Shown here: positions 7,516 to 16,287 of the stretch, piece by piece | Layout of the letters: each line of letters opens with the position of its first letter | Position numbering within the stretch: the first letter of the stretch is position 1 | NCBI RefSeq assembly: GCF_023250475.1 | Contig: NZ_JAHFAQ010000006.1 | Location: 1 to 33,826, forward strand | Direction of reading: 5' to 3' | DNA: 33,826 nucleotides | Origin: Sulfuricurvum sp. | Lineage (GTDB): Bacteria; Campylobacterota; Campylobacteria; Campylobacterales; Sulfurimonadaceae | The notes under the pieces: model-generated | The model's database searches: none | Seen by the model: the letters and a program-made list of their open reading frames with translations, nothing else | Told to the model about the DNA's origin: nothing | Position numbers and translations under genes: made by a program

Positions 7516-8333
7516 AAGAGCTTCACGAAGAGATCGCGCAAATTCTGAAAGGGGTTGTCGAATCTCCGCGGCGAGAAGCGGAACTTTTGCTGATGGCGTA
7601 CCTTCAAAAAGATCAGCTTTTTTTTATTACTCATCAAGAGGACGTGATCGACGACAATGATCCAAAACTGTGTGAGTGGATAGAGATGCGCAGACGGAAT
7701 GTACCTCTTGAATATCTGACCAATCGTGTCAGTTTTTACAGCAGAGAATTTTATATCGATGAGGGTGCATTGATCCCTCGTCCAGAGACGGAACATCTGA
7801 TCGATGAGGTACTGGCGCGAGTATCTGCAGATAAAGCGGTTACGGTTGTTGAAGTAGGGGTAGGGAGCGGTATTATTTCGATACTTCTTGCCTTGCATCT
7901 TCCTGCGGCACGCTTTATCGCTGTCGATATCTCTCCCAAAGCGTTAGCGGTAGCTCGCCGTAATATCGAGTCGTTTGGTCTTTTGAACCGGATTGAACTG
8001 CGAGAGGGAGATTTGCTTTCGTGCATTGAGGAAAAAATAGACGTATTGGTTTCCAATCCACCTTATATCGCCCATAATGCACCATTAGAAACCAATCTTT
8101 CGTATGAGCCGCAAAACGCCCTTTTCGGGGGAGAGATCGGCGATGAAATTATTTGCCGTTTGTTGGATGCGGTCTATGAACGCCGTATTCCCCTTTTTGC
8201 CTGTGAGATGGGATACGATCAACGCCTAAAAGTGCAGGAATATCTAAAATCTTTTGCGGTACAATCGTTGGATTTTTATACCGATTATGCCTCGTTTGAT
8301 CGGGGATTTGTATTAAAGGCTCTTCATGAATAA
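7500..8333 (+). CDS. prmC: PrmC, release-factor glutamine N5-methyltransferase
   Basis: A 277-residue methyltransferase that modifies the GGQ glutamine of peptide-release factors. The helical N-terminal release-factor-binding domain spans about 1-85; the Rossmann domain carries the S-adenosylmethionine loop VVEVGVGSGIISILLA, an acidic residue in VDISPKAL, and the catalytic NPPYIA motif with N186-Y189. PRPETE before the Rossmann fold is also characteristic. Length fits the family. It starts 16 bases inside the protease gene and overlaps the next gene by 8 bases, so the set is cotranscribed and translationally coupled. Confidence 0.95.
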   Translation: MSKRLKELHEEIAQILKGVVESPRREAELLLMAYLQKDQLFFITHQEDVIDDNDPKLCEWIEMRRRNVPLEYLTNRVSFYSREFYIDEGALIPRPETEHLIDEVLARVSADKAVTVVEVGVGSGIISILLALHLPAARFIAVDISPKALAVARRNIESFGLLNRIELREGDLLSCIEEKIDVLVSNPPYIAHNAPLETNLSYEPQNALFGGEIGDEIICRLLDAVYERRIPLFACEMGYDQRLKVQEYLKSFAVQSLDFYTDYASFDRGFVLKALHE

Positions 8334-8805
8334 AAAAGCTGTTATTGATGTTCTTTATCTTTTATTGATCGCTATGACGGCAGGTGCCGTTTTGGTTTTA
8401 GGGGCATTTGTTGCCGCCGTTGTTTTTCACTCCGAGCTGTATTTGACCTTGCCGATCTTATCGCGGTATGAAGAGGGAAAAATCATGGGTGAAATTTTTC
8501 ACCGTTTTACCTATTGGGCCTATTTTATGACTGTTATTATTGCACTCTACGAAGTCTCCCGCTACAAAGTGATGCAGATCGATAAAGTTGCCATTTTAAG
8601 CGCATTGGGCTCCATCGGGACTCTTCTGTTATTCAGTGCCGTGTATACCCCTAAAATTTTAGAATATCAAGCAAAGGGTGAGGCAGCAATCGATGAATCC
8701 TTTGAAGCACTCCATAAAGCGAGTGAAATTGATTTCAAAATCCTGTTAGTGATGTTATTGGTTCTATTTTGCCGACGAGCTTATGTGATGGCGGTTAAAA
8801 AATGA
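8326..8805 (+). CDS. DUF4149-type four-helix membrane protein
   Basis: A 159-residue inner-membrane protein with four predicted helices (about 7-32, 62-80, 88-106, 136-152). The small-residue-rich first helix, the FHRFTYWAY stretch and the overall layout match the DUF4149 family (TMEM205-like) as I know it; no function is established. It overlaps prmC by 8 bases and the following ATPase gene by 4 bases (ATGA), so it is made with both. Coupling to the MlaF-type ATPase is suggestive but DUF4149 is not a known MlaE permease. Confidence 0.8.
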   Translation: MNKKAVIDVLYLLLIAMTAGAVLVLGAFVAAVVFHSELYLTLPILSRYEEGKIMGEIFHRFTYWAYFMTVIIALYEVSRYKVMQIDKVAILSALGSIGTLLLFSAVYTPKILEYQAKGEAAIDESFEALHKASEIDFKILLVMLLVLFCRRAYVMAVKK

Positions 8806-9554
8806 TCCGGTTTGAAAATGTAACCAAACGTTTCGGAAAACGAGAGATTCTCAAAGGTGTTAATCTTGAGATCGAAAGAGGAAAAACGACGGTCATTTTT
8901 GGTGTATCGGGGGGAGGCAAATCGACGATAATCAAACATATTGTCGGACTTCTCAAGCCCGATAAGGGAACGATCACGATCGATGGAATACGGGTTGATA
9001 ATGCCGATGAGACGACCCTGCGTGCCATCCGGACAAAGGTTGGATTTTTGTTTCAAAGCGGTGCATTGTTTGACAGTATGAACATCCGTGAAAATGTTGC
9101 ATTCCCGATGCTCGAACATCAAAAGCTTAGTATAAAAGAGCTAGAGTATAAAATTGATGAGAAGCTGACGATGGTTGGGCTTGATCCCAAAATTGTCAAG
9201 TCGCTTTATCCCGAAGAACTGAGCGGCGGTATGCGCAAGCGTGTCGGTTTGGCCCGCACCCTTGCACTGGAACCGGAGGTTATTTTATACGATGAACCGA
9301 CATCGGGACTTGATCCTGTCACCAGTGATTTTATTACCCAAATGATCTGCCGTCTGCGTGAAGAGATCGGAATGACCTCTATCCTTATCAGCCATGATAT
9401 CGCCGAGAGTTTTAAAGCAGGGGATAATTATGCGATGCTTTTTGACGGTGTAATCGTCGAGTCGGGAGATAAAGAATCGTTTCGCAATTCACCCAATGCG
9501 GTAGTTCAGCAATTCATCCATGCACGTTCTGAGGGGCCGATAGCGTTTCATTAA
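8802..9554 (+). CDS. MlaF-type ABC transporter ATP-binding protein
   Basis: A 250-residue ATPase of the MlaF/Ttg2A group, which drives phospholipid exchange between the membranes together with MlaE and MlaD. Walker A is GVSGGGKST (34-42), the signature LSGGMRKR (140-147), Walker B VILYDEP with D164-E165, and the switch histidine is in ILISHDI. The G-M-R-K-R signature and the FQSGALFDSMNIRENV segment are typical of MlaF. No mlaE or mlaD gene is present next to it, so it must work with a permease encoded elsewhere or with another partner. The stop codon overlaps the minus-strand J-domain gene. Confidence 0.9.
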   Translation: MIRFENVTKRFGKREILKGVNLEIERGKTTVIFGVSGGGKSTIIKHIVGLLKPDKGTITIDGIRVDNADETTLRAIRTKVGFLFQSGALFDSMNIRENVAFPMLEHQKLSIKELEYKIDEKLTMVGLDPKIVKSLYPEELSGGMRKRVGLARTLALEPEVILYDEPTSGLDPVTSDFITQMICRLREEIGMTSILISHDIAESFKAGDNYAMLFDGVIVESGDKESFRNSPNAVVQQFIHARSEGPIAFH

Positions 9555-9841
9555 CGCCCTCCAAACTTCTTTGCCCACCACTCTTGCGGAGTGAGTGTTT
9601 GCTCTTTCAAAAAATTTTCATCCAGATTGTATTCGTAGTTTCCACAGTATTCGAGCAGTATCGCATAGGCTTCGTTGATTTGGGTACTCATTGTATGCGC
9701 TGTATCGGTATCATTGGGATGTTTGTCGGGATGCCATTGCTGCATCATATTTTTATATCGGATTTTGATGTCGGAGAGGGTAGCTTTGTCGCTCAGGCCA
9801 AGGAGCGTTTTGGCCTTTATGAGCGTGTCAAACGAGAGCAT
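9551..9841 (-). CDS. J-domain (DnaJ-like) protein
   Basis: A 96-residue protein that is little more than a J domain. The DnaK-activating HPD tripeptide is at residues 37-39 (QQWHPDKHPND), between two helices, and INEAYAILLEY forms helix III. There is no glycine/phenylalanine or zinc region, so it is a specialised co-chaperone, not housekeeping DnaJ. It lies 11 bases downstream of ftsZ on the same strand and is likely the last gene of the ppiD-ftsA-ftsZ transcript. Its gene ends within the stop codon of the convergent mlaF-like gene. Confidence 0.88.
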   Translation of the reverse strand: MLSFDTLIKAKTLLGLSDKATLSDIKIRYKNMMQQWHPDKHPNDTDTAHTMSTQINEAYAILLEYCGNYEYNLDENFLKEQTLTPQEWWAKKFGGR

Positions 9842-9852
9842 GGAGAGAGGGC

Positions 9853-10995
9853 TTAGTCTCTTTGTTGACGCATAAATGTCGGAACATCAAGGAAATCTTC
9901 CGTATAGTCACCATTGGCAACCATTGCCGGACGAACAACAACGCGAGGTTTCACAACACTAGCTGCTGCGGCAACTGCTTCTTTGTTTTCGAATTCACAG
10001 TTATTAATTCCCTGAGCCGCTTTTTTCTCAAAACCGGTAGCAACAAGGGTGATACGGATAAAATCTTTTGCCAATGACTCATCGGTCGTCGTACCGAAGA
10101 TAACATCCGCTGATTCGTCAACGCTGTTATGGACAACGTCCATCGCCGCAGAGAGTTCCATAAACGGAAACTCAGGGTGCATGCTGAAGTGAACCAATAC
10201 TCCGAGCGCACCGTTAACAGACATATTATCAAGCAATGGAGATTCGATAGCGTTTTTGATCGCTTCGTAGGCTGCATTTTCGCCTTTGTATTCGCCTACA
10301 CCCATAAGAGCCAAACCACGGTGGCTCATAACAGTTTGTAAGTCGGCGAAGTCAAGATTGATATCATTATCGCCGCTGGCAAGGATAACACCCGAAGTTC
10401 CGCTAACGGCGCGAGCAAGTACGCTGTCAACGATTTTAAAGCTCTCTTTGATTCCGAGTTTCGGATCAATAATTGAGAGGAGTTTATCGTTCGGGATAAC
10501 GACGATACAATCGGATTCGTTTTTAAGCTCTTGAAGACCATCTTCTGCAAGTTTAAGACGTTTTTTCCCTTCAAAAGAAAAAGGCTTTGTTACGACCGCA
10601 ATGGTCAATGCACCGACATCTTTTGCACATTTAGCAATAATGGGAGCCGCACCGGTACCGGTACCGCCGCCGAGACCTGCCGCAACGAAAACAATATCAG
10701 CACCCTCTAGAGCACGTGTCAAAGCTTCATAACTCTCAATAGCAGATTCTTTGCCCACTTCGGGCTTCATACCCGCACCCAAACCTTTGGTCAGTTTTGC
10801 ACCCAATTGGATTTTGGTCGCCGCAGAACCTTGTTCCAAAACTTGGGCATCGGTATTTGCGATAATCAATTCAATTCCCGGAATTTGCTCTTTAAGCATA
10901 TATCCGATCATATTACCGCCGCCGCCGCCGACTCCGACTGCTACGATGCGCGCTCCCGTGAGAGTTGTTGATTCTTCAATTGAAAATGGTTCCAT
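9853..10995 (-). CDS. ftsZ: FtsZ, tubulin-like division GTPase
   Basis: A 380-residue FtsZ, full length. The GTP-binding tubulin signature GGGTGTG is at 109-115, the nucleotide loop GVGGGGGN at 21-28, and the T7 synergy loop NLDFADL later in the GTPase core. After a short linker the conserved C-terminal peptide appears as [10 protein letters not shown], the binding site for FtsA. It forms the Z-ring at mid-cell. It follows ftsA by 18 bases with a GGAGCAAGC-type ribosome site before the ATG, so it is cotranscribed with ftsA. Confidence 0.98.
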   Translation of the reverse strand: MEPFSIEESTTLTGARIVAVGVGGGGGNMIGYMLKEQIPGIELIIANTDAQVLEQGSAATKIQLGAKLTKGLGAGMKPEVGKESAIESYEALTRALEGADIVFVAAGLGGGTGTGAAPIIAKCAKDVGALTIAVVTKPFSFEGKKRLKLAEDGLQELKNESDCIVVIPNDKLLSIIDPKLGIKESFKIVDSVLARAVSGTSGVILASGDNDINLDFADLQTVMSHRGLALMGVGEYKGENAAYEAIKNAIESPLLDNMSVNGALGVLVHFSMHPEFPFMELSAAMDVVHNSVDESADVIFGTTTDESLAKDFIRITLVATGFEKKAAQGINNCEFENKEAVAAAASVVKPRVVVRPAMVANGDYTEDFLDVPTFMRQQRD

Positions 10996-11013
10996 GCTTG
11001 CTCCTTGACGTGA

Positions 11014-12420
11014 TTAAAATAGTTGAGTTGCCCAATTCCAAAACTTGGAAATAGGGTTGGGTTGATCGTTTTCGACAGGTTTGTTTGATCCGATATTGAC
11101 CATTTTCGCCGTTTCGGCAATCTTCTCTTCCTTGACCGGAGGCGTTGAGGCCGTCGGTGTAGGAGTAGAAGATGCCGGTGTAATAGGCTCAAATTTCGGT
11201 GCTTCTTCGGGGAGTGAGCCGGTATGTGCAGCCGACTCTTCTCCGGCATGACGCATGCGACGGTTAACGTCGATCTCATAGGCAGTGTAGCCATCCGCTA
11301 GATATTTTATTAATCCGACCGCTCCCGAATAGGAAGGATCTCGAAGGGTATCGAATAGACCGCCGACATCGGTCGGTTTGGCAAGACGCACTGGCATATT
11401 GTCTAAAATGGCAACGGCAAGTTCACGCAATCCTTCGATTTTGGTAAAGCCTCCGGTGAGGACGACTCCTGCACCCATATGTTCTTTTAAACCGCTTTTT
11501 TCAATTGATTGGGCGATAATCATTAATGTCTCTTCTACCCGTGCATAGATAACGTTATGGACGACTTCGAGAGAGACTTCATGGCTGGACGTTTCATCAC
11601 CGATAACCGGAAGCTCGATGAGATCATTGCTCGGTGCGTAGAGGGAACCGTAGGTTATTTTGACATTGTCAGCCGTATGCAGCGGGGTATGCAATGCCAT
11701 GGAGAGGTCATTGGTAATATGATTTGAACCGACACCGAGGAAATCGTTATATCGGATAGCATGACCTGAGTGGATAACGATATTGCTCGTATTTCCACCC
11801 ATATCAACGACGGCTGCTCCCAGTTCTTTCTCATCGGAATTGAGAACGGCGATGGCGGATGCGTATCCGCTGAGGACAACACTCTCAACATCGACACCGG
11901 CCGCTTTGACCGCTTTGCGTAGATTGTTAAGATTCGATTTTTGGGTCGTGATAATATGGGTTTCAACTTCCAAGCGTGCGGCATTCATCCCGAGAGGATC
12001 TTCAATAAAATCCTGATCGTCTACTTTGAAGTTGTACGGAAGGGCATGAAGCACTTCAAATTCATTGGGGATGTTAGCATTATACAATGAGGTGTGCATA
12101 ACGCGCTGGATTTCATTGAGGGTGATCTCTTTATTCGGGATATTGACAATACCGCTGGAATTTAAACTTTTTGTATAGGCACCGGAAATCGTGACGATTG
12201 CACTGCGCAGTTCTGTTCCGGCAACCCTTTTGGCATCATTGAGTGCACTTTTGATGGATTTGGATGCAAGCTCTATGTTGGTGATGCTCCCTTTGCGAAG
12301 CCCTTGTGCTTTTGCGATACCGGCTCCGATAATTTGTGCGTTGTTATCGTCATCGATTTCCGCGATAAGCGCACAAATTTTGGTTGAGCCGATATCAATG
12401 GCTAAAACGGTTCGTTTCAA
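11014..12420 (-). CDS. ftsA: FtsA, actin-like Z-ring membrane anchor
   Basis: A 468-residue FtsA. The actin-fold phosphate loop is AIDIGSTKICA near the start, with a second phosphate motif VDMGGNTSN and the adenosine motif VVLTGGFTKIEG. The core ends near residue 390; after it comes an unusually long, Pro/Thr/Ser-rich linker (about 395-450) and a final amphipathic helix ISKFWNWATQLF, the membrane-targeting sequence. It tethers FtsZ filaments to the membrane. The ATG lies one base after the ppiD-like stop, giving a ppiD-ftsA-ftsZ operon. Confidence 0.97.
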   Translation of the reverse strand: MKRTVLAIDIGSTKICALIAEIDDDNNAQIIGAGIAKAQGLRKGSITNIELASKSIKSALNDAKRVAGTELRSAIVTISGAYTKSLNSSGIVNIPNKEITLNEIQRVMHTSLYNANIPNEFEVLHALPYNFKVDDQDFIEDPLGMNAARLEVETHIITTQKSNLNNLRKAVKAAGVDVESVVLSGYASAIAVLNSDEKELGAAVVDMGGNTSNIVIHSGHAIRYNDFLGVGSNHITNDLSMALHTPLHTADNVKITYGSLYAPSNDLIELPVIGDETSSHEVSLEVVHNVIYARVEETLMIIAQSIEKSGLKEHMGAGVVLTGGFTKIEGLRELAVAILDNMPVRLAKPTDVGGLFDTLRDPSYSGAVGLIKYLADGYTAYEIDVNRRMRHAGEESAAHTGSLPEEAPKFEPITPASSTPTPTASTPPVKEEKIAETAKMVNIGSNKPVENDQPNPISKFWNWATQLF

Positions 12421-12421
12421 A

Positions 12422-13888
12422 TCAAATCCCCTCTACATAGATTTCAACTGGGTACTTGCTCTCAAGCGCTTTAATCAGCCCTTGATCCAACAAACTCCCT
12501 TTGAGCTTGAGTACGGCACTTCCATCCGCTAATGTTTTATCTTGAAGCAACTTTTGTTCCAAAACGTTATACATAATCACATTTCCGCTCTCTAAAGTGA
12601 TAAAACCTTGTTTTTGTTTGGAACCAAACAGTTTTGTCAAAAATTCTGATCCCTCAGGTGCACTCAATCCCGCTATTTTAGCGCTGTCTTTGCGTGTTAG
12701 AAAATCAGAAGAGGTGCCGCTGAATGTTTTATAACTGTTTTGGGCTAACTCTTGAAGTTTGTTTTTTTTAGCTTCGGCTGTATACAGAGCAATAACATCC
12801 GTTTTGGCCTCTTCATAGGTTTTAGTACGGGCAGGATTCATTTTGTCGAGTTTGACGATGATATAGTTGTTCCCTGCTTTACGAGGTTTGAGGAAAGGTT
12901 TTTGATCATTCAGTGTCATAATCTCTTTGGTAAGCTCGGGAGTAAACGGGGAAGTATCGGAAGTAACGGTTGCTTTTTGAGGGGTTATTCCCGATTTGAG
13001 AGATCCTTTTTTATAATCAATATAGAGACGAAGCGCCTCTTTTTCAGTTGCTTTATCATTAAGTGCGGAAACGATCATCGGCTGCGCATCGCTTAGCGCC
13101 AGCACTTTTCCTGCCGGATCTTTAAGCATTTGACGGTTCATATCATAATAGTCGCTAATCTCTTTGGCTGATGGAGTTGTTGTAACCGGTGATTGCGTTA
13201 CATAGCTGATCTCAAAGTTCGGGGATGTTTTAAATTCACTTGAACGTTTTGCCCACAGTGTTTTGAGCTCGGCATCGTTTGGTACAAGTGAGATCATGTT
13301 CGGGGTAAGTATTTTATAGTTGATTTTGTCCGATACACCCAGAGCATCGGCGATTGCATTTTCTTCAATCGGTTTTGAACCTGAAGAGAGAAGGTAGAGT
13401 GTTTTTTGGATCAATAGCTCTTTTTTCATCGATTCTTCATATTCTTTGATGCTCAAGCGGTTTTGTTTTAGTACTTCGGCATACACCGCTTTATCAAATG
13501 TCCCCTCTTTGGCAAAAGCAGGCTGAGCTTTGATGACGTTCCAAAGTTCTTGGTCTGTTACGATCATTCCGTAGCTGTTTGCGAGGTTGAGGACTAATGC
13601 CTGGTTGACCAATTGGCGAAGGGCCTGACGTTGAAGCCCGAATTGCTTCGCCTGTTTTTCGTCAAATTTCCCTTGGAAAAGCTGATTGTATTGGTTGAAT
13701 AGGTTCGAATAGCTTTTTTGAAGTTCTGCAGAAGTGACCGAGATATCTCCTACTTTGGCAACGGAACCCGCTTTGTCTCCGTAGTTGTATTGTCCCCATC
13801 CGACGAATCCGGCTCCGATAAAAGCGATCGTGGAGATCCAGATTGTGATGACCAAGTATTTTCGATGGCGCTGCATCCAAGTAATCAT
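12422..13888 (-). CDS. PpiD/SurA-like membrane-anchored peptidyl-prolyl isomerase
   Basis: A 488-residue periplasmic folding factor anchored by one N-terminal helix (about 11-31, YLVITIWISTIAFIGAGFVG). A SurA-N-like helical chaperone domain (about 40-175) contains LRQLVNQALVLNLA and IVTDQELWNVI; the remaining part includes a parvulin-like region that is weakly conserved and then an extra C-terminal domain. The layout resembles PpiD of E. coli and the homologue beside ftsA in Campylobacter and Helicobacter. Isomerase activity cannot be judged by eye; chaperone action is safer. It is the first gene of the minus-strand division operon. Confidence 0.87.
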   Translation of the reverse strand: MITWMQRHRKYLVITIWISTIAFIGAGFVGWGQYNYGDKAGSVAKVGDISVTSAELQKSYSNLFNQYNQLFQGKFDEKQAKQFGLQRQALRQLVNQALVLNLANSYGMIVTDQELWNVIKAQPAFAKEGTFDKAVYAEVLKQNRLSIKEYEESMKKELLIQKTLYLLSSGSKPIEENAIADALGVSDKINYKILTPNMISLVPNDAELKTLWAKRSSEFKTSPNFEISYVTQSPVTTTPSAKEISDYYDMNRQMLKDPAGKVLALSDAQPMIVSALNDKATEKEALRLYIDYKKGSLKSGITPQKATVTSDTSPFTPELTKEIMTLNDQKPFLKPRKAGNNYIIVKLDKMNPARTKTYEEAKTDVIALYTAEAKKNKLQELAQNSYKTFSGTSSDFLTRKDSAKIAGLSAPEGSEFLTKLFGSKQKQGFITLESGNVIMYNVLEQKLLQDKTLADGSAVLKLKGSLLDQGLIKALESKYPVEIYVEGI

Positions 13889-13917
13889 ATTAAACGATCC
13901 TGTTGTAAAATTCAGAT

Positions 13918-13923
13918 ATTCTA
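13918..13923 (-). promoter_or_regulatory. Candidate -10 box for ppiD-ftsA-ftsZ
   Basis: On the minus strand TAGAAT lies 30 bases before the ppiD-like start, followed by an AGGAT ribosome site. No -35 box is recognisable. This 117-base gap between divergent genes must hold the promoters in both directions. Confidence 0.45.
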
Positions 13924-13978
13924 TTCACTTTACCATTAAACTTGGATGAAAATAGGTCATAACTAACAGATGTTATCA

Positions 13979-13984
13979 TAAAAT
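13979..13984 (+). promoter_or_regulatory. Candidate -10 box for bioA
   Basis: TAAAAT sits 22 bases before the bioA start with an AGAGG ribosome site at about 13995-13999, which would give a very short leader. No -35 box is visible. Confidence 0.4.
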
Positions 13985-14005
13985 AATCAACATTAGAGGA
14001 TTCCA

Positions 14006-15301
14006 ATGAACAATTTAGAGATATCGGCACGGGATTTGAGTGTTTTATGGCATCCGTGTACCCAAATGAAAGATCACGAAACGATCCCCCTTATCCCTAT
14101 TTCCAAAGGGGAAGGGGTATATCTATATGATTTCGAGGGGAATCGCACCATTGACGCGATCAGCAGCTGGTGGGTCAATATTTTCGGCCATTGCAACCCT
14201 TACATCAACCAAAAAATCAAAGAGCAGGTAGATAGACTCGAACATGTAATTTTGGCAGGATTTACCCATGAGGGGATTGTGAGACTCTCTGAGCGGTTAG
14301 TAGCTCTTTCTCCGGAAGGGCTAACACGCTGTTTTTATGCTGACAACGGCTCCAGTGCGATAGAAGTGGCACTGAAAATGTCCTATCACTCACACAAAAA
14401 CAAAGGGGAAGAGAGAGGACTGTTTGTCTCTCTAACCGACAGTTATCACGGAGAGACGCTGGGAGCTCTTTCGGTCGGCGACGTGGCACTGTACAAAGAG
14501 ACGTATGAACCGTTGCTGATCCGTTCCGTTCAAACACCCTCGCCGGATAATCAGAGTGTCGAGGCGGCTTTGGACGCGGCCAAATCGTTTGAACAATTGC
14601 TCCGTGATCGGGGAAGTGAGATCGCAGCACTGATTGTCGAGCCGTTAGTGCAGGGGGCAGGGGGGATGAGGATGTACCATCCCGCTTTTTTGAGCGAAAC
14701 CAAACGGTTGTGCGAAGTGTACGGAGTCCATTTTATCGCCGATGAAATTCTGGTCGGATTCGGGCGGACGGGGAGTATGTTTGCGTGCGAACAAGCCAAC
14801 ATCACCCCCGATTTTTTAGTCCTCTCCAAAGGGCTTACCGGAGGGTACCTTCCTTTGTCGGTTGTTTTAACGACCGAGACGGTATACGGATCTTTTTATT
14901 GCGATTACAACCCTGTCCGTTCCTTTCTCCACTCCCACAGTTATACCGGCAATGCGTTGGCATGTGCGGCGGCCAATGCGACTCTCGATATCTTTGAATC
15001 GGAAAATGTGATAGACAAAAACCGTGTTACCATTGCCGCTATGGCTGAGGAATTGAAACGTTTTGTCTCATTGCCGAGAGTCAAAGAGGTACGTCAATGC
15101 GGGATGATTGCGGTGATTGAACTGGAGGGGTTTGATCCAAGTGAACGTATCGGATTGAAAATCCATCAGCTCTGTATGGCGCAAGGCGTTTTGATACGTC
15201 CTCTGGGAAGTGTTATTTATGTCATGACCCCCTATGTTATTAAGCCGGATGAATTGAAGCGTGTTTTTGATGCAATTGAATCGGCTCTCGGTAACATTTA
15301 A
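14006..15301 (+). CDS. bioA: BioA, adenosylmethionine-8-amino-7-oxononanoate aminotransferase
   Basis: A 431-residue PLP enzyme of biotin synthesis that converts 7-keto-8-aminopelargonate to 7,8-diaminopelargonate. The N-terminal WHPCTQMKDH motif is specific to BioA among class III aminotransferases. The PLP lysine is K275 in LSKGLTGGYLPLS, preceded by the Asp of IADEILVGFGRTG; SWWVNIFGH forms the substrate-pocket stretch. No other bio gene is nearby. Its position beside the ppiD-ftsA-ftsZ cluster recalls the Helicobacter order, so this is a conserved local arrangement. Confidence 0.96.
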   Translation: MNNLEISARDLSVLWHPCTQMKDHETIPLIPISKGEGVYLYDFEGNRTIDAISSWWVNIFGHCNPYINQKIKEQVDRLEHVILAGFTHEGIVRLSERLVALSPEGLTRCFYADNGSSAIEVALKMSYHSHKNKGEERGLFVSLTDSYHGETLGALSVGDVALYKETYEPLLIRSVQTPSPDNQSVEAALDAAKSFEQLLRDRGSEIAALIVEPLVQGAGGMRMYHPAFLSETKRLCEVYGVHFIADEILVGFGRTGSMFACEQANITPDFLVLSKGLTGGYLPLSVVLTTETVYGSFYCDYNPVRSFLHSHSYTGNALACAAANATLDIFESENVIDKNRVTIAAMAEELKRFVSLPRVKEVRQCGMIAVIELEGFDPSERIGLKIHQLCMAQGVLIRPLGSVIYVMTPYVIKPDELKRVFDAIESALGNI

Positions 15302-15324
15302 AGCTGTTATTAGTGAGTATTGGC

Positions 15325-15330
15325 TATTAT
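15325..15330 (+). promoter_or_regulatory. Candidate -10 box for rsmH
   Basis: TATTAT, running directly into TATAAG, lies about 28 bases before the rsmH start in the 56-base gap after bioA. The -35 region is not recognisable. Confidence 0.35.
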
Positions 15331-15357
15331 AAGGGCTAATAAACTCAAAGGTCGCTC

Positions 15358-16281
15358 GTGCAAGAAACTCCCCATATCCCTGTTCTTTACCGAGAGGTGA
15401 TTGAAGCGTTTTCTCCGTGTAAAGAGGGGATTGTGATTGATTGCACGATGGGATACGGAGGACACTCTTCGTTATTGCTGGATAATAATCCCACATTATC
15501 ACTGATCGGGATCGATCAAGACCCTACGGCCATTGCCTTTTCTTCCAAACGGTTGGAACCTTTCGGTACGCGTGTGGAAATCCGTCGCGGACGATTCTCC
15601 GAGGTTGCTCACGAGGCAATTGGGGAAAAGGGGGAAAAGATTTGCGGTATTTTAGCCGATATAGGGGTGTCATCACTGCAGCTTGATCAGCGGGAACGGG
15701 GATTTTCGTATGAGAGCGATACGCTCGATATGCGGATGAACCCCGATGCTCCTCTGAGTGCTTCAGAGGTTGTCAATGAGTATTCCCAAAGTACATTAGA
15801 GACTATTTTACGTGAATACGGTGAAGTGACAAATGCCCGTAAAGTGGCGGAAACGATTGTGCAGCGGCGACCTTTCAGCTCAGCAAAAGAGCTTTCGAAC
15901 GCAATTTTTCATCTGATGCCGAAGGGGAAAAAGATTCATCCCTCTACGCTGGTGATGCAGGCGATTCGGATCGAAGTGAATGATGAATTGGGTGAGCTGA
16001 GACGGCTATTGGATGCGATTGAATCCTCGAGCCTCAGACATTTACGCGTAGCGATCATTACGTTTCATTCGCTCGAAGATCGGATCGTCAAAAACCGTTT
16101 CACAAAATGGGGAAAAAACTGTATTTGCCCTGATGATGCGATGCGATGTACCTGCGGGAATAAGAATGCGATCGGCAAGGTTGTAACCAAAAAGCCGTTG
16201 ATTGCCCAGGATGACGAGCTGCGTGCAAATTCACGGAGCCGAAGCGCTAAACTAAGAATTTTTGAAATACGAAGAGATTGA
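15358..16281 (+). CDS. rsmH: RsmH (MraW), 16S rRNA cytosine-1402 N4-methyltransferase
   Basis: A 307-residue methyltransferase that modifies C1402 in the ribosomal P site. Family marks are HIPVLYREV at the start, the cofactor loop DCTMGYGGHS, GIDQDPTA, LADIGVSSLQLD, ERGFSY and the C-terminal ITFHSLEDRIVK. The GTG at 15358 is chosen because the conserved HIPVL stretch begins five residues in and an AAAGGT site precedes it; no ATG lies near. As in most bacteria it is followed by an FtsL-like gene, here six bases on. Confidence 0.96.
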   Translation: MQETPHIPVLYREVIEAFSPCKEGIVIDCTMGYGGHSSLLLDNNPTLSLIGIDQDPTAIAFSSKRLEPFGTRVEIRRGRFSEVAHEAIGEKGEKICGILADIGVSSLQLDQRERGFSYESDTLDMRMNPDAPLSASEVVNEYSQSTLETILREYGEVTNARKVAETIVQRRPFSSAKELSNAIFHLMPKGKKIHPSTLVMQAIRIEVNDELGELRRLLDAIESSSLRHLRVAIITFHSLEDRIVKNRFTKWGKNCICPDDAMRCTCGNKNAIGKVVTKKPLIAQDDELRANSRSRSAKLRIFEIRRD

Positions 16282-16287
16282 TAAATC

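Noticed and set aside
15068-15502. 144-codon minus-strand frame across the bioA-rsmH gap
   Set aside because: Covers the ends of two well-supported genes and the rsmH promoter gap; no recognisable domain.
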